Positions 26,760 through 39,941 of a stretch of DNA of 56,760 bases are shown piece after piece (the first letter of the stretch is position 1; each line of letters starts with the position of its first letter). This DNA is from an uncultured beta proteobacterium (GTDB taxonomy: Bacteria; Pseudomonadota; Gammaproteobacteria; Burkholderiales; Burkholderiaceae_C). The notes under the pieces were generated by a model, which was not told the DNA's origin, searched no databases, and saw only the letters and a list, made by a program, of their open reading frames with translations. Location of the stretch: positions 1 to 56,760 of the forward strand of contig CAIVLG010000270.1 in the NCBI GenBank assembly GCA_903906695.1, given 5' to 3'. The translations under genes were made by a program, and so were the position numbers.

Positions 26760-28289
26760 ATGAAGCTCCAGCACAGACCATTGGACGCCATCTCGACGGC
26801 GCGAAATCATGTTGGTAAGCGCGCGCAAACGGGTAAAGCCATGCCCTGGTTGCTGGCTGCGCTTGTGCTGCTGGGTGGCGTTGGAGTTTGGTGGTGGAAG
26901 TTGCGCACTGCAGATCCGGCGCCAGCCACGGCGACCCCAGCAAGCCCGGTGCCGGGTGGTGGTGGCGGTGCGCGTCGATTTGGCGGCGCCAACAGTGCGC
27001 AACCGGTTTCGGTGCAGACCGTGCGCCAGCAGGATATTCGGGTCAGCGTCAGTGCCATCGGCAGCATTGCAGCGTCCAACACGGCGATCGTTCGGGCGCA
27101 GGTCAGCGGTGTGCTGCAGAGCCTCAATTTCGAGGAGGGCCAGCAGGTCCAGGCCGGGCAAACGCTGGCGCAGATCGACCCGCGTCCGTTCCAGGCCAGC
27201 TTGAGCCAGGTTGAAGGCGTACTGGCGCGCGACAAGGCGCAGCTCGACGGTGCTCGGGTGGACTTGGCGCGCTATCGTGACCTGCTGGCGCAGGATGCGG
27301 TCCCCAAGCAACAACTCGATACCCAGGAGGCGCTGGTTCGACAGCTTGAGGGCACGGCCAAGGCCGATCAGGGCAGTGTGGACAGTGCGCGTCTGCAACT
27401 GTCCTACACGCGTGTGACGGCACCGATTGCGGGCCGGGTTGGTCTGAAACAGGCGGACCTGGGCAACGTGATTCAGAGCGGCGATGTCAATGGCATCGTC
27501 AGCGTCACCCAGACGCGTCCGATCGCGCTGGTCTTCTCCGTGCCTGCCATCCATGTCCCGCAGATCGCGGCCCGACTGCGCGCCAACCAGCCCTTGCCGG
27601 TCGAAGCCTGGGACCGCAGCGGTAGCCGGCAACTGGCCGTCGGTCGTGTCGCCACCATTGACAACGCCATTGACGCCAGCACCGACACGATCAAGGTCAA
27701 GGCCATGTTCGCCAACACCGACGACGCTCTCTTCCCGAACCAGGCAGTCAGTGTTCGATTGCAACTCGACACCCTGTTCAAGGTGCTTGCCGTGCCGTCG
27801 GCTGCGATGTTGCGCGGCGCTCAGGGCTTCTATCTGTATGTGGTCAACGCCGACAACTCGGTCAGCACGCGCCTGGTAAAGCCGGGTGCTGTTGACGGCG
27901 ACTGGATGGCGGTGGAGGGCCCGCTGCAGCCCGGTGAAAAGGTCGTGGTTGACGGTGTTGATCGCCTGCGTGACGGTGCCAAGGTCGAGGTGATCGCAGC
28001 CGATCCGAAACAGCGTGCCGGAGCCAGTCCCGGGCGTCGCGCCGCAGCCAGCGCAGCGCCCAGCGGCGCCAGTGGCACCCGCGGCGCGAACCGGCCAAGC
28101 ACAGCAGCCTCGCCGGCAACCGACAGCGCAGCAGGCGAGCGCCCGGCCTGGATGGACCGCTTGCCACCCGAGGTGGTGGAAAAATTGATGAAGTTGACGC
28201 CGGACGAACGACGCGAATGGATCCAGAAACGACGCGAAGAAAGGGACAAGGCAGGCAGCAACGGCAGGCCCGGCAGCGCGCCGAATTGA
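26760..28289 (+). CDS. mdtA: RND efflux periplasmic adaptor (MdtA type)
   Basis: Membrane fusion protein linking an inner-membrane RND pump to an outer-membrane channel. An N-terminal anchor ([19 protein letters not shown]) is followed by the barrel-sandwich halves ([22 protein letters not shown] and [17 protein letters not shown]), a helical hairpin between them, and beta-barrel and membrane-proximal domains. The C-terminus carries an unusual tail of about 80 residues, rich in A, S, G and R and ending in a charged helix ([20 protein letters not shown]). ATG 26760 is preferred over TTG 26748. It starts 8 bases after the DUF3443 gene and 10 bases before the first pump gene. Confidence 0.9.
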   Translation: MKLQHRPLDAISTARNHVGKRAQTGKAMPWLLAALVLLGGVGVWWWKLRTADPAPATATPASPVPGGGGGARRFGGANSAQPVSVQTVRQQDIRVSVSAIGSIAASNTAIVRAQVSGVLQSLNFEEGQQVQAGQTLAQIDPRPFQASLSQVEGVLARDKAQLDGARVDLARYRDLLAQDAVPKQQLDTQEALVRQLEGTAKADQGSVDSARLQLSYTRVTAPIAGRVGLKQADLGNVIQSGDVNGIVSVTQTRPIALVFSVPAIHVPQIAARLRANQPLPVEAWDRSGSRQLAVGRVATIDNAIDASTDTIKVKAMFANTDDALFPNQAVSVRLQLDTLFKVLAVPSAAMLRGAQGFYLYVVNADNSVSTRLVKPGAVDGDWMAVEGPLQPGEKVVVDGVDRLRDGAKVEVIAADPKQRAGASPGRRAAASAAPSGASGTRGANRPSTAASPATDSAAGERPAWMDRLPPEVVEKLMKLTPDERREWIQKRREERDKAGSNGRPGSAPN

Positions 28290-28299
28290 TTGCCACGCG

Positions 28300-31200
28300 A
28301 TGAATCCGTCCCGCATTTTTATCGAACGCCCGGTGGCCACCTCGCTACTGATGCTGGCGATTCTGCTGGCCGGCTTGCTGGCCTACCGGCTGCTGCCGCT
28401 GTCGGCTTTGCCCGAGGTGGACTACCCGACGATCCAGGTCACCACGCTCTATCCCGGTGCCAGTCCGGATGTGATCTCGACCACCGTCACTGCGCCGCTG
28501 GAGCGCCAATTCGGCCAGATGCCCGGGCTGAACCAGATGACGTCCACCAGTTCGGGCGGCGCATCGGTCATCACACTGCGTTTCTCGCTCGGCCTGTCAC
28601 TCGATGTGGCTGAACAGGAAGTTCAGGCCGCCATCAATGCAGGCAGCAATCTGCTGCCCAGCGATCTGCCAATGCCGCCGATCTACAGCAAAGTCAATCC
28701 GGCCGATGCGCCAGTGCTGACGATTGCAGTCACCTCACCCTCGCTGCCGGTGATCAGGCTGCACGATCTGACCGAGAACCGGCTTGCGCCCAAGCTTTCG
28801 CAGGTCGATGGGGTCGGGCTGGTCAGCATCGCCGGTGGCCGCCGTCCTGCCGTGCGCATCCAGGCCAATCCGCAGGCGCTGGCCTCGCTCGGGCTGCAAC
28901 TCGACGACATACGCAGTGCGATCGTCGCCGCCAATGTGAATCAGGCCAAGGGCAGTTTTGACGGCGCGCAGCGCGCCAGCACCATAGACGCCAACGACCA
29001 GCTGAAATCGGCGGCTGAGTATCAGAACCTGATCATCGCCTGGAAGAACGGCAAGGCGCTGCGCCTCAAAGACGTTGCCCGGATCGTTGACGACGCCGAG
29101 AACATGCGCCTGGCGGCGTGGTCCGACCGGACGCCGGGTGTCATCCTCAATGTGCAGCGCCAGCCCGGTGCCAACGTGATCCAGACCGTGGACCGCGTCA
29201 AGGCCCTGCTGCCCAAACTGCAGGCGACGCTGCCGGCCTCGGTCGATGTGCAGGTGATTGCCGATCGCACCACCACCATACGAGCATCGGTCGACGACAC
29301 CGAGTTCGAGTTGCTGTTGTCGGTCGCGCTGGTGGTGATGGTGATCTTCCTGTTTCTGCGCAGCGCCAGCGCCACCGTGATCCCGAGCGTGGCTGTGCCG
29401 CTGTCCCTGGTCGGCACCTTCGGCGTCATCTATCTGGCCGGTTTCTCGATCAACAACCTGACGCTGATGGCGCTGACCATTTCCACCGGCTTCGTCGTCG
29501 ATGACGCGATCGTGATGATCGAAAACATCGCCCGCTTCGTCGAAGAAGGCGACTCGCCAATGCAGGCCGCCTTGAAGGGCTCCAGGCAGATCGGCTTCAC
29601 CATCATCTCCTTGACTGTTTCACTGATCGCGGTGCTGATTCCGCTGCTCTTCATGGGTGACGTGGTGGGTCGTCTGTTCCACGAATTTGCCATCACGCTG
29701 GCGGTAGCCATTCTGATCTCGGCCGTGGTTTCCTTGACACTGACACCGATGATGAGCGCGCGCCTGCTGCGTCCGGAGCGCGAGCGCCATCACGGTCGCC
29801 TGGGCTCATGGTTCGGTGCTGCCTTCGAGCGCACCGTGGCCCGCTATGGTGTGATGCTCGATTGGGTGCTGGACCGACCGCGCGCCACCATGGCGGTGTT
29901 TGCGCTGACGCTGATCGCCACCTGCTGGCTTTACGTCGTGGTGCCCAAGGGATTCTTTCCGGTTCAGGATACCGGGCTGATCCAGGTCATCACCGAGGCC
30001 ACGCAAACCACCTCGTTCGATGCCATGTCCGCACGCCAGCAGGCGCTGGCCGAGGTCATTCTGCAAGACCCCGATGTCGATCACCTGGCGTCCTTCATCG
30101 GCGTCGACGGCGCCAATCCGACGCTCAACACCGGGCGCATGCAGCTCACGCTCAAACCGTTCGACCAGCGCCAGGCTTCGGCCTCGGACATCATCCGGCG
30201 TCTGACCGACAGCACGGCCCACATTCCGGGCATCACGGCCTATATGCAGCCGGTGCAGGACCTGACGATCGAAGACCGCATCTCCAAGACCCAGTACCAG
30301 TTCCTGCTCAGTTCGCCGGACTCCGATGCCCTGGCCTCGTCCACGACTCGACTGCTGGAGCGGATGAAGACGCTGCCGCAGCTGGTCGATGTGGCCAGCG
30401 ACCTGCAAGACCAGGGGCTGCAGGCCTATGTGCAGATCGACCGCGAGGCCGCGGGCCAGCTCGGCGTCACTGTGGCCGAGATCGACACGGCGCTCTACAA
30501 CGCCTTCGGCCAGCGGCTGATCTCCACGATTTACACGCAGTCGAGCCAATACCGTGTGGTGCTGGAAGCCGCCGACGAGTTCCGCCGTGGTCCGCGCGCG
30601 CTGGAAAATCTTTACCTGCCAGGTGTCACATCGGTCGCGGCCAATGGCAGCGCGACCACCATCCAAGTGCCGCTGTCGTCGGTGGCGAAAGTGGTCGAGC
30701 GACCGGCCGCGCTGGCGATCAACCACGTGGCGCAGTTCCCCTCGGCCACGGTCTCGTTCAACCTGGCATCGGGCGCATCGCTGGGCAGCGCGGTCGATGC
30801 GATCAAGGCCGAAGAGGCCAAGCTTGATCTACCGCCGAGCGTAGAGACCAGCTTTCAGGGTGCCGCCGAAGCCTTTCGCGCCTCGCTTGCCAGCACGCTG
30901 CTGCTGATTCTGGCGGCGGTGGTCACGATGTACATCGTCCTTGGCGTGCTCTACGAGAGCTATATCCATCCGGTGACGATTCTGTCGACCTTGCCCTCGG
31001 CCGGACTGGGCGCCTTGCTGGCGCTGCTGCTGGCGCGTCAGGACCTCGGTGTGGTCGGCATCATCGGCATCGTGCTCCTGATCGGCATCGTCAAGAAGAA
31101 CGCCATCATGATGATCGACTTTGCGCTCTACGCCGAGCGTGAGGAGGGCAAGGCGCCGCGCGATGCCATTCACCAGGCCTGCCTGCTGCGCTTCAGACCG

Positions 31201-31443
31201 ATCCTGATGACCACCATGGCGGCGCTGCTCGGCGCTCTGCCGCTGATGCTGGGCACCGGCGCCGGTCACGAGCTGCGCCATCCGCTGGGTGTGACCATGG
31301 TCGGCGGCCTGATCGTCAGCCAGTTGCTGACGCTCTTCACGACACCGGTGATCTATCTTGGCTTTGCCCAGCAGGCGCAACGCCTGCAGGCCTGGCGTGC
31401 TCGGCGCGCAGAAGGTCGCGTCGCTGACAAAGGCGCCGCATGA
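28300..31443 (+). CDS. mdtB: RND multidrug efflux permease (MdtB type)
   Basis: Proton-driven inner-membrane transporter of the AcrB superfamily. The 1047-residue sequence starts [20 protein letters not shown] and has the two-fold repeat of six membrane helices plus two large periplasmic loops. The conserved helix-4 segment ([24 protein letters not shown]) holds the acidic pair of the proton relay, and the helix-10 lysine region ([21 protein letters not shown]) is present. MdtB and MdtC-type subunits normally form a mixed trimer, and here the two genes overlap by 4 bases. Confidence 0.94.
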   Translation: MNPSRIFIERPVATSLLMLAILLAGLLAYRLLPLSALPEVDYPTIQVTTLYPGASPDVISTTVTAPLERQFGQMPGLNQMTSTSSGGASVITLRFSLGLSLDVAEQEVQAAINAGSNLLPSDLPMPPIYSKVNPADAPVLTIAVTSPSLPVIRLHDLTENRLAPKLSQVDGVGLVSIAGGRRPAVRIQANPQALASLGLQLDDIRSAIVAANVNQAKGSFDGAQRASTIDANDQLKSAAEYQNLIIAWKNGKALRLKDVARIVDDAENMRLAAWSDRTPGVILNVQRQPGANVIQTVDRVKALLPKLQATLPASVDVQVIADRTTTIRASVDDTEFELLLSVALVVMVIFLFLRSASATVIPSVAVPLSLVGTFGVIYLAGFSINNLTLMALTISTGFVVDDAIVMIENIARFVEEGDSPMQAALKGSRQIGFTIISLTVSLIAVLIPLLFMGDVVGRLFHEFAITLAVAILISAVVSLTLTPMMSARLLRPERERHHGRLGSWFGAAFERTVARYGVMLDWVLDRPRATMAVFALTLIATCWLYVVVPKGFFPVQDTGLIQVITEATQTTSFDAMSARQQALAEVILQDPDVDHLASFIGVDGANPTLNTGRMQLTLKPFDQRQASASDIIRRLTDSTAHIPGITAYMQPVQDLTIEDRISKTQYQFLLSSPDSDALASSTTRLLERMKTLPQLVDVASDLQDQGLQAYVQIDREAAGQLGVTVAEIDTALYNAFGQRLISTIYTQSSQYRVVLEAADEFRRGPRALENLYLPGVTSVAANGSATTIQVPLSSVAKVVERPAALAINHVAQFPSATVSFNLASGASLGSAVDAIKAEEAKLDLPPSVETSFQGAAEAFRASLASTLLLILAAVVTMYIVLGVLYESYIHPVTILSTLPSAGLGALLALLLARQDLGVVGIIGIVLLIGIVKKNAIMMIDFALYAEREEGKAPRDAIHQACLLRFRPILMTTMAALLGALPLMLGTGAGHELRHPLGVTMVGGLIVSQLLTLFTTPVIYLGFAQQAQRLQAWRARRAEGRVADKGAA

Positions 31444-34400
31444 ACCTGTCGGCACCCTTCATCGCGCGGCCTGTCGCCACCACACTGATCACGCTTGGCG
31501 TGGCGCTGGCCGGTGTGCTGGCCTTTGGCTTGCTGCCGATCGCACCGCTGCCGCAGGTGGATATTCCGACCATCTCGGTCAGCGCCGGCCTGCCCGGCGC
31601 CAGCCCCGACACCATGGCTGCCACGGTGGCCACGCCACTCGAACGCGCCCTGGGCAGCATTGCCGGTGTGACCGAAATCACCTCGCGCTCATCCCTGGGT
31701 TCGACCAACATCACGATGCAGTTCGAGCTCAACCGTGACATCGACGGTGCCGCGCGTGACGTGCAGGCCGCCATCAACGCCGCGCGCACCCTGTTGCCGA
31801 CTGGCATGCCGAGCAATCCGACCTACCGCAAGGTCAATCCGGCGGCGGCGCCGATCATGATTCTGACCCTCACGTCAAGCACGTTGACGCGCGGCCAAAT
31901 GTACGACGCCGCCTCCACCGTGCTGGCGCAACGACTGTCGCAGGTCGAGGGTGTCGGTCAGGTGACGATAGGCGGCGGTGCCTTGCCGGCCGTGCGTGTC
32001 GAGCTGAACCCGGATAAGTTGGCCGCCATGGGTGTTGCGCTGGACAACGTTCGTCTGGCCATCACCGCCACCACCGGCAACCGGCCCAAGGGCGCGGTCG
32101 AAGAGGGTGGCCGCTACTGGCAGATTGGTGCCAACGACCAGGCCCGCAACGCCGCCGAATACGCGGGCGTCATCCTGGGTTACCGCAATGGCGCTGCGGT
32201 GCGGCTGCGCGATGTCGCCGAAGTCACCGACTCGGTGCAGGACGTGCGCAACTATGGCATTGCCAACGGCAAACCGGCGATCGCGCTGTTCCTGCTGAAA
32301 GAGCCGGGCGCCAACATCATCGAAACGGTGCAGCGGGTGCGCGAAATATTGCCGCGTCTGCAGGCCTCGATTCCGCAGGCGATCGACCTGAACATCCTGA
32401 GCGACCGCACGCCGACCATCCGCGCCTCGCTGCTGGCGGTCGAGAACGCGTTGGGCGTTGCCATCGGCCTGGTGATCCTGGTGGTGCTGCTGTTCCTGCG
32501 CAACTGGCGCGCTGCGCTACTGCCTGCGGTCGCGGTGCCGGTCTCGTTGGCCGGCACGCTGGGCGTGATGTACCTGTGCGGCTACAGCCTGGACAATCTG
32601 TCGGCGATGGCGCTGACGGTGGCCACCGGCTTCGTGGTCGACGACGCGATTGTGGTGCTGGAGAACATCAGCCGCTACATCGAGCAGGGGCTTTCGCCGC
32701 GCGAGGCCGCACTCAAGGGCGCGCGCGAAATCGGTTTCACCGTGCTCTCGATCAGTCTCTCCTTGGTCGCGGTCTTCATCCCGCTGCTTGCCATGGGCGG
32801 CGTGGTGGGGCGATTGTTCCGCGAGTTCTCGGTGGTGCTGGCGGCTGCCATCCTGGTATCCATGCTGGTGTCGCTGACGACGACGCCGATGATGGCCGCC
32901 ATGTTGCTGCAGCCCCGCAGCGTCAAGCGTGTGCCGGGTCGCCTGGCGCGCAGCATGAGCTGGGTCGGGCAAACCACGATGCGCGCCTATCGACGCTCGC
33001 TGGTCTGGACGCTGCGCCACCAGCCCTTGGCGCTGTTGTCGCTGCTGGCGGTGGTGGCGCTCAACGTCTACCTCTACACCACCATTCCAAAAACCTTCTT
33101 TCCGCAGCAGGACACCGGTGTCATCGTCGGTGGCGTTCAGGCCGATCAGGGCAGCTCGTTCCAGATGATGCAGCAGCGCCTGGACCGGTTCATGGTGATT
33201 GTCAGCGCCGATCCGGCCGTCGCCAACATCAGCGGCTCCACTGGCGGCGGTCAGCGCAACTCGGCCAATTTCTACATCACGCTAAAGCCCTTGGCTGAGC
33301 GCAAGGTGTCGGCTGATGCGGTGGTGGCGCGCCTGCGCGGCAAGCTTGCACACGAGGCCGGCGCCAACCTGTTCCTGGTGCCGGTGCAGGACATTCGCGT
33401 CGGCGGCCGACAATCCAATGCGCAGTACCAGTACACGCTGCAGGCCGACGATCTGGACACACTTCGCAGTTGGGAGCCGCGCGTGCGCAATGCGCTGTCG
33501 CAGTTGCCGGAACTGGCCGACGTCAGCACTGACCAGCAGGACACTGGCTTGCAGACCTCGCTGATGGTTGACCGCGATGCGGCGGCGCGCCTGGGTGTCA
33601 GCATGAACACCATAGACACCACGCTCAACGACGCGTTCGGCCAGCGCCAGGTGAGCGTGATCTACAACCCCCTGAACCAGTACCGTGTGGTGATGGAATT
33701 TGCGCCCGAATACCTGCAGGGACCGCAGACGCTCAAAGGCCTGTACGTCAACAGCAGCTCGGGCGCACAGGTGCCGCTGGCTTCCATTGCCCGTGTCGAG
33801 ACTACCAACACGCCTTTGGCGGTCAACCACCAGAGCGGCGCACCAGCCTCGACCATCAGTTTCAATCTGCCACTGGGCGTCTCGCTGTCGCAAGCCACGG
33901 TGGCGATCGATAACGCGATGGCCGAGCTCGGTGTGCCGGTTTCATTGCGTGGCAGCTTTGCCGGCACCGCCAACGCATTTCAGAAATCGCTGGCCTCCCA
34001 GCCGCTGCTGATCGGCGCGGCGATCGTGACCATCTATCTGGTGCTCGGCATCCTTTATGAAAGCCTGATCCACCCGGTCACCATCCTCTCGACCTTGCCG
34101 TCGGCGGGCGTCGGCGCGCTGCTTGCCTTGATGCTGTTCAAAAGCGAGTTTTCGATCATCGCGCTGATTGGCGTGATCCTCCTGATCGGCATCGTCAAAA
34201 AGAACGCGATCATGATGATCGACTTCGCCATTGCACGCCAGCGCCTCGGTCATGCCAGCGCCGGTGCGGCGATTCTGCGTGCCGCCTGCCAGCGTTTGCG
34301 ACCGATCCTGATGACCACTTTCGCCGCGATCTTTGGCGCCGTGCCGCTGGCGCTTGGCACGGGTGACGGTGCCGAGATGCGCCAGCCACTGGGCATCGCC

Positions 34401-34544
34401 ATCGTCGGCGGTTTGATTCTCAGCCAGTTGCTGACGCTCTACACGACGCCCGTGGTGTTCGTTTTGATGGACAAGCTGCGCGGCCTCCGATGGCCCTGGC
34501 GCAGGACGCGTCCAGCCCCATTCGCCGCAGCCTCCACCGCATAG
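31440..34544 (+). CDS. mdtC: RND multidrug efflux permease (MdtC type)
   Basis: Second RND subunit, 1034 aa, beginning [20 protein letters not shown]. Helix-4 ([24 protein letters not shown]) and helix-10 ([21 protein letters not shown]) relay motifs are intact. It is clearly a diverged copy of the preceding gene and overlaps it by 4 bases (ATGA). In the E. coli MdtABC system the B and C subunits assemble in a 2:1 ratio and export bile salts and novobiocin; the substrate here is not shown by sequence. Confidence 0.94.
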   Translation: MNLSAPFIARPVATTLITLGVALAGVLAFGLLPIAPLPQVDIPTISVSAGLPGASPDTMAATVATPLERALGSIAGVTEITSRSSLGSTNITMQFELNRDIDGAARDVQAAINAARTLLPTGMPSNPTYRKVNPAAAPIMILTLTSSTLTRGQMYDAASTVLAQRLSQVEGVGQVTIGGGALPAVRVELNPDKLAAMGVALDNVRLAITATTGNRPKGAVEEGGRYWQIGANDQARNAAEYAGVILGYRNGAAVRLRDVAEVTDSVQDVRNYGIANGKPAIALFLLKEPGANIIETVQRVREILPRLQASIPQAIDLNILSDRTPTIRASLLAVENALGVAIGLVILVVLLFLRNWRAALLPAVAVPVSLAGTLGVMYLCGYSLDNLSAMALTVATGFVVDDAIVVLENISRYIEQGLSPREAALKGAREIGFTVLSISLSLVAVFIPLLAMGGVVGRLFREFSVVLAAAILVSMLVSLTTTPMMAAMLLQPRSVKRVPGRLARSMSWVGQTTMRAYRRSLVWTLRHQPLALLSLLAVVALNVYLYTTIPKTFFPQQDTGVIVGGVQADQGSSFQMMQQRLDRFMVIVSADPAVANISGSTGGGQRNSANFYITLKPLAERKVSADAVVARLRGKLAHEAGANLFLVPVQDIRVGGRQSNAQYQYTLQADDLDTLRSWEPRVRNALSQLPELADVSTDQQDTGLQTSLMVDRDAAARLGVSMNTIDTTLNDAFGQRQVSVIYNPLNQYRVVMEFAPEYLQGPQTLKGLYVNSSSGAQVPLASIARVETTNTPLAVNHQSGAPASTISFNLPLGVSLSQATVAIDNAMAELGVPVSLRGSFAGTANAFQKSLASQPLLIGAAIVTIYLVLGILYESLIHPVTILSTLPSAGVGALLALMLFKSEFSIIALIGVILLIGIVKKNAIMMIDFAIARQRLGHASAGAAILRAACQRLRPILMTTFAAIFGAVPLALGTGDGAEMRQPLGIAIVGGLILSQLLTLYTTPVVFVLMDKLRGLRWPWRRTRPAPFAAASTA

Positions 34545-34551
34545 GCCAGCC

Positions 34552-35985
34552 ATGATGAATACCCTTCGCCAGACACTGACGCTGTTAACGCTGAGCGTGC
34601 TGTTAAGCAGCTGCGCCCTGACCCCGGTGGCGCCGCCGGCGCCCGTCGTGGCGCCGGCTCAGTTCAAGGAATCAGGCCCCTGGCAACGCGCGGCGATCAG
34701 CAGCGCAGCGGTGCCCGACGACTGGTGGACGCTGTTCAAGGATCCAGTGCTGGATGATCTGGAGCGCCAACTTGTGATCGGCAACGAAAACCTCAAGTCC
34801 CTCGCGGCCGCAGTGAGCAGCGCACGCGCCGTGCTGGAGGCCAGCCGCAGTGCGTTCTATCCGACGCTCTCCGCGGGCCTGTCCGCCAACCGCAGTGGCA
34901 GCGCGCCGGCACCGGCCTCGTCAGCAGTTTCGAATCCTGCCAACAACCTGTCACTGTCGGCCAATGCCAGCTGGGAAATCGACCTCTGGGGCCGGCTGTC
35001 GCAAGCCACCACCGGTGCACAGGCGAGCCTGCAAGCCAGCGCCAACGATCTGGCAGCGGCGCGCCTGTCGGCGCAGGCGACCCTGGCACAAACTTACTTT
35101 TCAATGCGCACGGCCGAGGCGCAGCAGCGCTTGCTGGAGCGCAGCGTCCTGGCCTACCAGCGATCGCTGGATCTGACCCAGGTGCGCTACGGCGGCGGTG
35201 TCGCCGCGCGCACCGACGTGCTGCAGGCGCAGACCCAGCTCAAGAGTGCGCAAGCGCAAGTGGCTGAATCGACCGCGCAGCGCGCCCAGTTTGAACACGC
35301 CATCGCCGTCTTGCTCGGGCTGTCGCCCAGCGCATTGGCAATTGAGTACACCGGCACGATTGCTGCCACGCTGATGCTGCCGCCAGCGCTGCCCGCGACG
35401 CTGCTTGAGCGCAGGCCGGATATTGCGGCGGCGCAGAGTCGGGTGGCGGCGGCCTATGCCCAGATCGGCGTCAAGGACGCGGCGTTCTTTCCGACACTGA
35501 GCCTGACGGCCAGCGGGCAACTGGGCCAATCCGCGCTTGCGAATCTGCTCAACGCACCGAATTCCCTGTGGGCCCTGGGGGTCGCGCTGGCTGAGCCGAT
35601 CTTCGATGGCGGGCAGCGCACGCTTGCCAGCGCGCAGGCCCGAGCCAGTGCCGAGCAGGCCACCGCCGCCTACCGCCAGACGGTGCTCACTGCATTGCAG
35701 GAGGTGGAGGACAACCTGCTGCTGGCCAGGCAGTTACAGCGCGAGGCCGAGTTGCAGCAGGAGGCGCTGCAGTTTGCACAGCGCACGCTCGATATCACGC
35801 TGGCCCAGTACCGCGGTGGCACGGTGAGCTACCTCAATGTCGTCGTCGCACAGACCGTCGCCTACAACAGCGAAAGCAACCTGCTCAGCGTGCGCAATCG
35901 GCAACTGGCGGCAGTCAACCTTTTGCTGAAAAACATTGCGGGTCGCTGGCAGAGCATCGATGAGGGACGGGTGGCAGTGGAGTAG
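34552..35985 (+). CDS. Outer-membrane efflux channel, NodT/OprM family lipoprotein
   Basis: TolC-like trimeric channel that completes the MdtABC-type pump. The signal peptide ends in a lipobox (LSVLLSSCALTP; the cysteine is residue 21, or 20 if ATG 34555 is used), typical of NodT-type lipoproteins. Two OEP repeats are visible, with DLWGRLSQATTGAQASLQAS in the first half and LLERRPDIAAAQSRVAAAYAQIG in the second. Length is 477 aa. It starts 7 bases after mdtC, so adaptor, two permeases and channel form one transcription unit. Confidence 0.93.
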   Translation: MMNTLRQTLTLLTLSVLLSSCALTPVAPPAPVVAPAQFKESGPWQRAAISSAAVPDDWWTLFKDPVLDDLERQLVIGNENLKSLAAAVSSARAVLEASRSAFYPTLSAGLSANRSGSAPAPASSAVSNPANNLSLSANASWEIDLWGRLSQATTGAQASLQASANDLAAARLSAQATLAQTYFSMRTAEAQQRLLERSVLAYQRSLDLTQVRYGGGVAARTDVLQAQTQLKSAQAQVAESTAQRAQFEHAIAVLLGLSPSALAIEYTGTIAATLMLPPALPATLLERRPDIAAAQSRVAAAYAQIGVKDAAFFPTLSLTASGQLGQSALANLLNAPNSLWALGVALAEPIFDGGQRTLASAQARASAEQATAAYRQTVLTALQEVEDNLLLARQLQREAELQQEALQFAQRTLDITLAQYRGGTVSYLNVVVAQTVAYNSESNLLSVRNRQLAAVNLLLKNIAGRWQSIDEGRVAVE

Positions 35986-36084
35986 TCGTGCCATTGAACT
36001 TCACAAATCTTTGCGCAGCAGTCGGCTTTCGTCTGTGGACAGCGCATTATGCTTAACAGCGTTATGTCGGCATAAGGACGAGAG

Positions 36085-36654
36085 ATGAAACGGCTGTTTT
36101 GGTTGATGATCGCGTCAGTCCCCCTGCTGGGCTGGGCGCAGTCGGGGGGCAACATGATGTCTGGGCAAGGCATCAGGCCTGTGCCGGCGACCAACACTCT
36201 GGCGGCTCCAAAGCCGGCCGGCTCAGGTGAAGTCAGCTTGTCGCAACTTTATGATCGCCTTCAGTTGACGGCTCTGCAGCAAGGCCTGTGGCGCGTTTTT
36301 GAAGACAAGGTGGATGCGTACACCGGCACCTACTACCGGCAAAAGCCGGTCCAGCCTTCACTTGAAGACGCGGCCCCGCACCAGATCGGACGGATGGTCG
36401 ACAACCTGCAAAACCGGCTCGCTGCACTGGAGGACGTGGAAACGGCGGCCAAGGCTTTGTACGCAAATCTGACTCCCGATCAGCAACAGATCGCAAATCA
36501 GATGATGGCCTTGGCAATTCCAACTTTCACAGCCGGCGGGGCTAGCCCTTCCTCGGTAGAGGACAGGCGCAAAGACGCCAAGTCAGAGGCCGGCAAGCGC
36601 TCGCGCCGCGGTGGCCTTGGCACTGGCTCTGGCGGCGCCATGCCGGGAAACTGA
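36085..36654 (+). CDS. Periplasmic LTXXQ (Spy/CpxP-like) protein
   Basis: Small exported protein with features of the LTXXQ family. The signal peptide is MKRLFWLMIASVPLLGWAQ. The mature part has two motif-like repeats, LYDRLQLTALQQGLWRVFED and KALYANLTPDQQQIANQMM, the second with the classic LTPDQ. The region between is helical and charged, as in Spy-type ATP-independent chaperones. The Gly/Arg/Ser-rich tail is low complexity. It has its own 99-base upstream region and sits between the RND and ABC exporters, which suggests an envelope-stress or metal role, but the function is not shown. Confidence 0.72.
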   Translation: MKRLFWLMIASVPLLGWAQSGGNMMSGQGIRPVPATNTLAAPKPAGSGEVSLSQLYDRLQLTALQQGLWRVFEDKVDAYTGTYYRQKPVQPSLEDAAPHQIGRMVDNLQNRLAALEDVETAAKALYANLTPDQQQIANQMMALAIPTFTAGGASPSSVEDRRKDAKSEAGKRSRRGGLGTGSGGAMPGN

Positions 36655-36672
36655 TCAGACATCAGGGACAGA

Positions 36673-36714
36673 TTGATAAAGATCAGCTGTCATCCAGTCA
36701 CTTTGGAAGAGAAT
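36673..36714 (+). promoter_or_regulatory. FNR/Anr-like box and -10 element upstream of the ABC exporter
   Basis: TTGAT-AAAG-ATCAG (36673-36686) matches the FNR/Anr consensus TTGAT-N4-ATCAA at 9 of 10 fixed positions. A GAGAAT hexamer at 36709-36714 sits where a -10 box should be if the site is centred at -41.5, the class II activator position. Transcription would start near 36721, about 32 bases before the adaptor gene. This predicts activation at low oxygen. Confidence 0.5.
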
Positions 36715-36752
36715 CATCCAAGTACCTTGGACGCCATCGCCGGAAAGTCAAA

Positions 36753-37976
36753 ATGACAGCTCGCGCACTGATTCTCGAACACCGCTGGAAGATCCTGGCG
36801 GCGCTGGCCGTCGGCGTGGGAGGTGCCGTTCTCGGCATTCAGTGGTGGCAAGGCCCGCAGTTACTGGCAGAGCGGGTGCTACGGCGCGATTTCGTTCAGA
36901 CCGTGGTCGCCAGCGGCCGCGTCGAGACGCCGCATCGTGTCGATGTCGGCGCGCAGATCACCGGCACCGTGGTACGCGTTCCGGTGGCCGAGGGCCAGAA
37001 CGTGAAGGCGGGTGACCTGCTGATCGAACTCTCGTCGGCCGAGTTGCGCGCTGCCCAGCGCCAGGCCGAAGTGGCGGTCGAGCAGGCCAAGGCCAGACTG
37101 CGGCAACTGCGCGAGGTGCAGGCGCCGGTGGCGGAGCAGGCCTTGCGCCAGACCCGGGCCAATCTCGACAATGTCAGTGCGACGCTGCGGCGCAATCAGG
37201 ATCTGTTTGAAAAAGGTTTCATCGGCGAAGCCGCTCTGGAGGATTCGCGCAAGGCGGTCGAACTGGCCGACGCCCAGACGCGCTCGGCGCAGAAGCAATT
37301 CGATACGGCGGGTACGGCGGGCAGCGACTATGCACTGGCTCTGGCGGCGGTCGACGAGGCCCAGGCGAACGCACAGGCGGCCCGTGCCCGCGCCGGCTAC
37401 ACGATGATCGCGGCGCCGCTCGACGGCACGCTGATCGGGCGCAATGTCGAGGTCGGCGACGTGGTGCAGGCCGGCAAGCTGCTGATGACGCTGTCGCCGG
37501 CCGGGCGCACGCAACTGGTGGTCGAGATCGACGAGAAGAACCTGCGGTTGCTCGCGCTGGGCCAGAACGCCTTGACCTCGGCCGATGCCTATCCGCAGCA
37601 GCGCTTCGCGGCGCAGTTGGCCTACATCAACCCCGGCATCAACGCGCAGACCGGTGCGGTGGAGGTCAAGCTTGACGTGCCGGAGCCGCCGCCCACACTC
37701 AAGCAGGACATGACGGTGTCGGTCGATATCGAAGTCGCCAGAAGACCCAAAGCCCTGCTGGTGGCGTCCAGCGCGCTGCGTGACGCCGAGGGCGCAACGC
37801 CCTGGGTGCTGCGTGTGGAGGATGGTCGCGCGGTGCGGCGAGCCGTGCGGCTTGGTTTGCGCAGCGCGGGTCTGGCCGAAGTCCTCGATGGATTGCAGGA
37901 GGGCGATCTGGTGCTTGCGGGAGCCGCTGCGGTCGAGCCCGGTGCCAGGGTGCGTGCGACACTGCAAAGCCATTGA
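36753..37976 (+). CDS. ABC exporter periplasmic adaptor (MacA-like)
   Basis: HlyD/MacA-type membrane fusion protein for the ABC permease and ATPase encoded next. An N-terminal anchor (KILAALAVGVGGAVLGIQWW) precedes a barrel-sandwich half (ETPHRVDVGAQITGTVVRVP), a long helical hairpin (residues about 90-205 with many A, Q and R), a second half (YTMIAAPLDGTLIGRNVEVG) and a beta-barrel domain. Length is 407 aa. The gene overlaps the downstream TTG by 4 bases, while the preferred permease ATG lies 8 bases after its stop. The substrate is unknown; MacA-like adaptors serve macrolide, lipopeptide or toxin export. Confidence 0.88.
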   Translation: MTARALILEHRWKILAALAVGVGGAVLGIQWWQGPQLLAERVLRRDFVQTVVASGRVETPHRVDVGAQITGTVVRVPVAEGQNVKAGDLLIELSSAELRAAQRQAEVAVEQAKARLRQLREVQAPVAEQALRQTRANLDNVSATLRRNQDLFEKGFIGEAALEDSRKAVELADAQTRSAQKQFDTAGTAGSDYALALAAVDEAQANAQAARARAGYTMIAAPLDGTLIGRNVEVGDVVQAGKLLMTLSPAGRTQLVVEIDEKNLRLLALGQNALTSADAYPQQRFAAQLAYINPGINAQTGAVEVKLDVPEPPPTLKQDMTVSVDIEVARRPKALLVASSALRDAEGATPWVLRVEDGRAVRRAVRLGLRSAGLAEVLDGLQEGDLVLAGAAAVEPGARVRATLQSH

Positions 37977-37984
37977 GGCGCGCG

Positions 37985-39937
<1,953 letters not shown>

Positions 39938-39941
<4 letters not shown>

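Noticed and set aside
26739-28340. 533-codon minus-strand open frame opposite the RND adaptor
   Set aside because: It is a GC-rich antisense shadow; the plus strand encodes a clear membrane fusion protein with normal domain order.
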